Assembly: GCA_964368645.1 (NCBI GenBank)
Contig: CAYJBY010000008.1
Coordinates: 1-64,000 of the forward strand
DNA length: 64,000 nt
Reading direction: 5' to 3'
Source of the DNA: JAEDHM01 sp964368645
GTDB lineage: Bacteria > Bacillota > Clostridia > Christensenellales > CAG-1252
A model generated the notes under the pieces. That model ran no database searches. It saw nothing but the letters and a program-made list of their open reading frames with translations, and was not told the DNA's origin. The number at the start of each line of letters is the position of its first letter. The first letter of the stretch is position 1. The position numbers and the translations under genes are program-made. Positions 60,201 through 64,000 of this stretch are shown piece by piece.

Positions 60201-61198
60201 GTCAGCAAAAACTTCCCTGCCGCCGCGTCCGCTCTTGTGGATTGGATAGCCCACTGGAGCTGAGCGTTGCTGAAATAACCGCCTGTAGGCTCCGTCCAGT
60301 TATAGGTTACGGTATCGGGATCGGCGTCCTCGCCTATGTACTTGTGAGTATTGCCGTCCAAAGCTACGAGGGTAAAGTCGGGGCAACGGGCGATATAGGA
60401 TAACGCGCCGTGTCTGGACGCTTGTTCCATAATGCTCCAGTCGTGGTCGCTTGCCTCGAAAGCGTCGATTAAGTCTTGGGAGGGGGTTTGGATAGTCAAG
60501 CCGAAATCGTCGTCATACCAGTAATCGCTGTCATAGAAAAACTCAAGGGTGAACGACTTGTTGTTCATTTTGCTTTGGTCATAGCCGAAAGCGGCGTAAA
60601 TCTCAACGAAATCCGCAAAGGTAGTGGAGGGTGCGCCCTTGCCGTCGGCATAAGATGCGATAAGCTGCTTGCGCTCCTCGTCGTTGGCACACGCCAGCAA
60701 TGCCGCCTCGTCGGGCATATAGGTCTTAGAATTGTTATTATAGGTGTCGTGGTTGCCGGGAGTTACCAGAATTTGGAAGCCCTCATAGCCTGCTCTTACC
60801 TTCATTCTGTCCGTAAAGGCAGCAAAAATTTCCGCCAGTCTTTGGTTGCAGGCTTTCTCGCCGTTGCTGGTAAGGTCGCCTGTGACGAACACGTAAAGGG
60901 GCGGCTCGTCCAGAGCGTACATATCGTCTAAAACGGCTTGCACAGCCGCCTCGCTCTCGATCATAAGCTTGGAATTCTTGTAATACGCGTCCTTATAAGC
61001 GGTTGACTGTAGATTACAGTAATCCTCGATAAATAAGTGCGTATCGGAAAGCTGGGCGATACGAATCGTCTTGGTCGTGACGACGGATACCTCCGCTTGA
61101 GCCTCCGCGCTGACGCAGGTTAAGGTCAGTACAAAACAAAAAACCGCAAAAATTACAAATACGATAGCGGGTCTCGCCAAAGAACGTGAACTCGTCAT
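57299..61198 (-). CDS. Very large exported double metallophosphoesterase
   Basis: 1299 residues from the ATG at 61198 (MTSSRSLARPA) after a GGAGG site. An N-terminal hydrophobic signal and a C-terminal helix (GAIVGIVFGGIGALMIIAVG) before KKVRK suggest anchoring to the outer face of the membrane. A first calcineurin-like domain covers about 40-450 (AQLSDTHL, VTGDLTSNGEK, VTPGNHDTY, TMAHENYLPH, GFSGHMHSSD). After a long helical region, a purple-acid-phosphatase-like Ig-like segment (about 880-960) precedes a second phosphoesterase (MAITDIQGS, LDGGDNVDNG, TAAGNHEDDG, VLMHKGPY, LQGHDHTYS). It is the first gene of the six-gene operon. Substrates unknown. Confidence 0.88.
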   Translation of the reverse strand: MTSSRSLARPAIVFVIFAVFCFVLTLTCVSAEAQAEVSVVTTKTIRIAQLSDTHLFIEDYCNLQSTAYKDAYYKNSKLMIESEAAVQAVLDDMYALDEPPLYVFVTGDLTSNGEKACNQRLAEIFAAFTDRMKVRAGYEGFQILVTPGNHDTYNNNSKTYMPDEAALLACANDEERKQLIASYADGKGAPSTTFADFVEIYAAFGYDQSKMNNKSFTLEFFYDSDYWYDDDFGLTIQTPSQDLIDAFEASDHDWSIMEQASRHGALSYIARCPDFTLVALDGNTHKYIGEDADPDTVTYNWTEPTGGYFSNAQLQWAIQSTRADAAAGKFLLTMAHENYLPHFDFEDEILSLFTFDNWRDSVEALADAGIKYGFSGHMHSSDVANYVTQQGSVFYDYEVGSPISFGCPYRTVDFVLKSYSDGSITEDMYSNVISIDTPVTYNAYEMTADGDVIIDNGVIKTVSLTTSDKDGNPQKLTDYLDNNIKNMVGNMASSFVNEGLYGMIGGLADGQSAYLSNIVRTLASELKDVDFYKPQFTADGITMSDAPVSGYDLVAFAEDVVDYLLNYDLSFGKVQGGYTAAQAVKEIYGGHMAGANPQEPSEAVAALADAAKSGKLVSFLVEMVSDLLFPQIELLFNTPIRIDLSKPALAAGEGIDLAAALNASSSGSGAIGTIISVAVTQLKNNNIDTLYGVLNYIPELLNVSLIRTTLEALGGGSGSMASIIGTVTEYLELYMEYDSLTDFVNAELIDKYVTDALCCNIGNYGAQILLSLATDATDDGSYWNSAEGYNVTNKTDFHVIYSEDAFVGHSYQKTSDGDKLTVVPTAENGLMPSMLSLTLGENVYTDRNFVWYTAIAVDPFEPTRLETSYIEYRTAEGSFTRVKATSENVVYPIPNIDLGILYFNLTNSVKQYNKFSVSLKGLTAGTYYYRVGSDAYGWTPIHTFTLTAQGNTLDFMAITDIQGSVEDNYLESAKYLYSALLQGKTPAFILDGGDNVDNGENINQWGWLLNCQTDVWTNYALITAAGNHEDDGTINEVLAQPEGAVQTTGGAYYSYTMNGVHFAVINTNDLSADGSLSLTQTDWLTEDLESAQSDETVNWTIVLMHKGPYTAGSHAYDKDVTALRAQLTPLFAEYGVDLVLQGHDHTYSVSEYIDGEGNAVAVTKDDRNAAVNPQSVLYVNMGTIGDKFYDYIYNDEVSIIKRDSVGGAISQYLTADGMLELTETPVFLSVSVTEHDLTVTSYTFVNGRAVVVDSIIISDHAEYDVFPTGAIVGIVFGGIGALMIIAVGVVLLISKKVRK

Positions 61199-61224
61199 AA
61201 AAATCCTCCGCAAAAACTTGACAC

Positions 61225-61253
61225 ATTTTATCATATAAAATGATATAAGTCAA
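61225..61253 (-). promoter_or_regulatory. Promoter of the large phosphoesterase operon with inverted repeat
   Basis: TTGACT (61248-61253), 17 bases, TAAAAT (61225-61230) on the minus strand, 27 bases upstream of the ATG. TATCAT-ATAAA-ATGATA (61229-61245) is a perfect inverted repeat filling the promoter spacer, a candidate operator. Confidence 0.65.
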
Positions 61254-61307
61254 TCCTTTATCCGCCGCAAGAACAATTCCTTACGGCGGCGAGTTGCATA
61301 GAATCGG

Positions 61308-61336
61308 TTGTCCTTTTTGGAAAAAAGTGGTATTAT
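61308..61336 (+). promoter_or_regulatory. Promoter of the VanZ-Ig gene
   Basis: TTGTCC (61308-61313), 17 bases, TATTAT (61331-61336) with TGG before the -10. About 130 bases of leader separate it from the start codon at 61469. A CCGCCG/CGGCGG hairpin sits upstream at 61262-61288. The leader has no riboswitch I recognise. Confidence 0.5.
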
Positions 61337-61468
61337 CTGCTAAAAGGTCAGCCGTATCCGCAACAACTTTTCAACTCAAACCCTTTTCTTTCGGCACGGC
61401 GAGGTCAGACTGTTACGTTATCCTAACGGCCGCCCGTAAGCGGATTTACACGGCAAACGAGGTAAGCT

Positions 61469-63376
61469 ATGCGCTCTTTGGCAAATAAAAAACTGTTATT
61501 AATCTTCAAAATCGGCTGTGCGGTTGTTCTTGCCGCGCTTACGATTTTCCTTATCGCCGAAAGTTGCGTACCCTCCAAGCAATCCGCCGCCCAAAGTACC
61601 GCCGTCGGCAACGTAGTCAAGGCAGGTATCGACAGCGCGACAAAACAGGTTTTCACAGAGCCTAACGCCATTGCCTTTTCTAATCCCGAAGATACGGCAA
61701 TTACCCTCTTTGCAGGAGCAACGCTTAAACTGCAAGTGGAGTTTTTACCTGCTAACGCGTCCTACAAGGGGCGCACCTACGCAAGCTCCGACAACGCAGT
61801 CGTTTCGGTAAGCAAGGACGGTCTTCTCACCGCTAAGGGCGTAGGAACCGCAACCGTTACAGTTACCTCCTCCAGAATAAACAGTTTAACCGACAGCTTT
61901 TCAGTCACCGTTGCCGAGGTTCCCCTTGAGGGCTTGACCTTCAAGGACGAAGCTGTTTCCCTCCGCGTAGGAGAAACTGCCTTCGCTTCAATAGTCACCG
62001 CGCCTAGCGGTGCGGCACTGCCCACAAACGGCGTTTTTCAGTCCTTGTCACCAGAGATTGCCACCGTCGATAACGGCATTATTAAGGCAATTCAGGTCGG
62101 CACCGCCATCCTAACCTATAGCGCAGGCGGTCTTCAAACCACTTGTACGGTTACGGTTACAGAGGGCGCGCCCTTCGTTCCCACCGCCTATCTTACTATC
62201 GGCGAAACCATTTCGCTAAACGGAGAAAACGTTGACTTTACTCAAAGTAGCGTCACGGTCGGCAACCGCTTTAAGCTCTCAGTTACCGCCTTTGGAGAGG
62301 GCGGCGTCAGAGCGACCGAACAGTCCTTTTTCTTCACCGTAAACGACAATAGCCTTGCAAAAAGCGTCGGCAACGGGGAATTTATCGCAAAGGGTTGCGG
62401 TGACCTTACCGTAACGGTTCGCGCATATTCGGATACTTATGGCAGTTATTCGGAAAATTTCGATATTCATATAAGCAATTATTTCGACAAGCTGATTATC
62501 GGAAATATCGGCAATTTAACTATCGGCGACAGCGTTCAAACCGAGGTGGATTACTGCGGCGCGACCTATCGCGTTCTAACCTACGCTACCGATAACGACA
62601 AGGTTATCGAAGTTACCTCGGACGGCGTGGTCAACGCCTTGGCAGAGGGTGAAGCAACCCTCACGATAACTCTCGACGACGGCGACTCAACACCCCACGT
62701 TTATACCCAAAAAATCAAGGTCGAAAGACAATCCTTAATCAGCGACCTGCAAAGATTTTATCTCTATATCCGTAAGGGCTTGGGACATTTTGCCGCCTTT
62801 GCGTGTCTGGGTATCGCTACCGCCGTCACTCTTTTGCTACTGTTGAAAAAATACCGCTTTTCTCTCCCCTTAATCTCGGTATTCGGATTTACGGTTGCCG
62901 CTCTTACGGAGCTGTGCCAAAAGTTCACGGAGGGAAGATACGGCTGTTGGGAGGATGTAGGCATCGACTGTGCCGGCTATTACATAGCCGCTGTGGCGGT
63001 TGTCGCGGTCTTCCTTATAGTTAAAGCGGTAAAAATCCGCAAGTCAAAGCTTACCCAAAAAGCCGCGGCTTTAGGCTTCGCAGAGGATACGATTATAACA
63101 AGCGCAACGGATTCCAATACGAATGAATCTAACGCCGCCGAGGGCAATGCAACGGATTCCGCCTTGTCCGACACATCGCCAACCGCTTCCGCTCTACACG
63201 ATTCCGCCTTGTCCGATACTTTACCCGATTCAACGCAAACCGAGGGCAAAGTAATCGATACTAAGGCTAATGAGTCTAACGTCACCGATTCCACTGTATC
63301 CGACTCCGACTTGTCCGACTCTGCGACAACGACCGCTCCCGAAGAGTCTTTAGGCAATCCTCAAGCGGACGAATAG
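61469..63376 (+). CDS. VanZ-like membrane protein interrupted by Ig-like domains
   Basis: 635 residues. The N-terminus looks like the first helix of VanZ (LIFKIGCAVVLAALTIFLIA then ESCVPSKQSAAQSTA). About residues 65-425 are three or four bacterial Ig-like (Big_2) domains with the usual TYASSDNAVVSVSKDGLLTA, GVGTATVTVT, and SLSPEIATVDNGIIKAI patterns. VanZ then resumes near 430: RFYLYIRKGLGHFAAFACLG, ALTELCQKFTEGRYGCWEDV and GIDCAGYY, with further helices. The tail (about 540-635) is acidic S/D/T/N-rich. The Ig block would sit outside. VanZ proteins modify teicoplanin resistance or envelope function; role here unproven. GAGGTAAG site. Confidence 0.82.
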   Translation: MRSLANKKLLLIFKIGCAVVLAALTIFLIAESCVPSKQSAAQSTAVGNVVKAGIDSATKQVFTEPNAIAFSNPEDTAITLFAGATLKLQVEFLPANASYKGRTYASSDNAVVSVSKDGLLTAKGVGTATVTVTSSRINSLTDSFSVTVAEVPLEGLTFKDEAVSLRVGETAFASIVTAPSGAALPTNGVFQSLSPEIATVDNGIIKAIQVGTAILTYSAGGLQTTCTVTVTEGAPFVPTAYLTIGETISLNGENVDFTQSSVTVGNRFKLSVTAFGEGGVRATEQSFFFTVNDNSLAKSVGNGEFIAKGCGDLTVTVRAYSDTYGSYSENFDIHISNYFDKLIIGNIGNLTIGDSVQTEVDYCGATYRVLTYATDNDKVIEVTSDGVVNALAEGEATLTITLDDGDSTPHVYTQKIKVERQSLISDLQRFYLYIRKGLGHFAAFACLGIATAVTLLLLLKKYRFSLPLISVFGFTVAALTELCQKFTEGRYGCWEDVGIDCAGYYIAAVAVVAVFLIVKAVKIRKSKLTQKAAALGFAEDTIITSATDSNTNESNAAEGNATDSALSDTSPTASALHDSALSDTLPDSTQTEGKVIDTKANESNVTDSTVSDSDLSDSATTTAPEESLGNPQADE

Positions 63377-63453
63377 ACTTTTTAACGCTCAATCTTAAAC
63401 AGTAATCTTTACTTAATAAAAAATTCGGCTGTTAAAAGCCGAACTCTAAAGGC

Positions 63454-63500
63454 AAAAGCCGTCAAACAGCGATACGTCGCGCTATCGAACGGCTTTTTTT
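63454..63500. terminator. Bidirectional terminator
   Basis: AAAAGCCGT pairs with ACGGCTTTT around a long internal part containing CGAT/ATCG, ending TTTTTTT on the plus strand and AAAAGCCGT/TTTTGCC on the other. It serves the VanZ-Ig gene to the left and the 29-residue peptide gene to the right. Confidence 0.85.
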
Positions 63501-63546
63501 ATCTGAAGTATTCCTCCTATGGAATACTGTTAGAACTTGATTGACC

Positions 63547-63636
63547 TTACAGGGATATACAGGCGACTACGAACGTAGCTAAGGACAACGCTATGAAACC
63601 TACTAATGCAAACGATAGTCTTATAACTCTTACCAT
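63547..63636 (-). CDS. 29-residue hydrophobic peptide
   Basis: The sequence MVRVIRLSFALVGFIALSLA continues to a total of 29 residues ending TFVVACISL, followed by TAA. A perfect AAGGAGG ribosome binding site lies eight bases before the ATG. Two N-terminal Arg and a continuous hydrophobic stretch predict one membrane helix. The gene is bracketed by a terminator on its downstream side and an A+T-rich region on the upstream side that could hold a promoter. It is too small for most gene callers. The function is unknown; type I toxin, regulatory membrane peptide and exported signal are all possible. Confidence 0.65.
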   Translation of the reverse strand: MVRVIRLSFALVGFIALSLATFVVACISL

Positions 63637-64000
63637 TGTTCTACCTCCTTGGTCGGCTGTACCGATTTGTTTTATACTTACATCTTATCATCTCAAGCGC
63701 ACAAATATCGCATCGGTATGCGCTCAAAAAGCGCACCTAAAAGCGTATTAATTGCGCATTTTTCTCGTTTTTTTGCTGAAACCCGACCTTTACCGCGCCT
63801 ACTTCTGCGCTTTTGCCGCGGACAATACGCAACGGCTTCGGTCGTCTAAGAGCCTTTTTTGCATTTGCACAGCGGCATCAACGCAAACGATTACAAAGCA
63901 ACTACTGCGAAACGTAAGAGAGTCGAAATTCTTTTGCCGCCTGCCGCGGCGTTCTCTGCTCGCTCACAGTTCTTATTGCCGCCTTTCCTATCGGCTTGCG
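63637..64000. other. Right-edge region without a supported gene
   Basis: No frame here has a ribosome binding site and coding character. A TATAAA/TTGAGA-like arrangement on the minus strand near 63670-63700 could be the promoter of the small peptide gene. The last 100 bases may hold the end of a gene beyond the window, but both open minus-strand frames are short and I call nothing. Confidence 0.3.

Noticed and set aside
63649..63849. 66-residue rightward ORF near the right edge
   Set aside because: No ribosome binding site and it overlaps the likely promoter region of the small peptide gene.
1..64000. CRISPR arrays, intact insertion sequences, prophage or plasmid genes
   Set aside because: No evenly spaced repeats with spacers, transposase, integrase, terminase or replication gene was seen. 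The MinD-like ATPase lacks a ParB partner.

Overview
The window looks like part of an anaerobic, low-to-mid GC Gram-positive genome (Bacillota, probably class Clostridia). Most genes have AGGAGG-type ribosome binding sites, promoters are close to the sigma-A consensus, and the gene set includes a split transketolase, a tungsten-type aldehyde ferredoxin oxidoreductase, a flavin reductase/rubredoxin/rubrerythrin fusion, VanZ and GtrA family membrane proteins and a preQ1-controlled QueT transporter. Two runs of exactly 100 N (40824-40923 and 46945-47044) show that it is a scaffolded draft or metagenome assembly. The exact genus cannot be read from the sequence.

Layout. 1-5000: an acidic protein running off the left edge, a small repeat cluster, then cysS-cysE-alaS read leftwards, the AlaRS being a short form without its C-terminal domains. 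5000-10150: a LysR regulator, a PHP phosphatase/EamA transporter pair, a candidate C-rich small RNA, a monoacylglycerol-lipase-like hydrolase and an archaeal-type IMP cyclohydrolase. 10300-24300: glmS; a QueG-like Fe-S protein fused to a CYTH domain coupled to a membrane Rossmann protein; an AOR-MoaD-ThiF tungsten enzyme operon; a lipoprotein; a D-2-hydroxyacid dehydrogenase; a split transketolase operon.

24300-32500 is the accessory region and the most interesting part. It is visibly A+T-rich and is set between housekeeping operons. It carries one tightly packed leftward five-gene operon: a TIR protein with a C-terminal DUF6273-like domain, a 716-residue helical/coiled-coil protein, a MinD/ParA-like ATPase with a KGGSGRST P-loop, a 762-residue protein of unknown type, and a two-lobed S-adenosylmethionine-decarboxylase-like protein whose second lobe keeps the complete SpeD self-processing residue set. 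I read it as a candidate anti-phage or other conflict system; that function is inference.

32500-64000: a catabolic-looking operon (class III aminotransferase, two class II aldolase-like proteins, an M28 peptidase with membrane segments, glycerate kinase); an acyltransferase/zinc-ribbon membrane pair; a beta-CASP nuclease-cyclophilin-sirtuin operon; DUF3810 and GtrA membrane proteins; preQ1 riboswitch-queT; a nitroreductase cut by a gap; calcineurin-like phosphoesterases; a PfkB kinase; the rubrerythrin fusion; a CPA2 antiporter; a six-gene operon (1299-residue double phosphoesterase, RluA, LMW phosphatase, cupin, ZIP transporter, RidA fusion); a VanZ protein split by Ig-like domains; and a 29-residue membrane peptide. 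Short intergenic repeat families separate many of these units, and three genes appear to be transcribed as leaderless mRNAs. No tRNA, rRNA, CRISPR array, intact insertion sequence or prophage gene was recognised.
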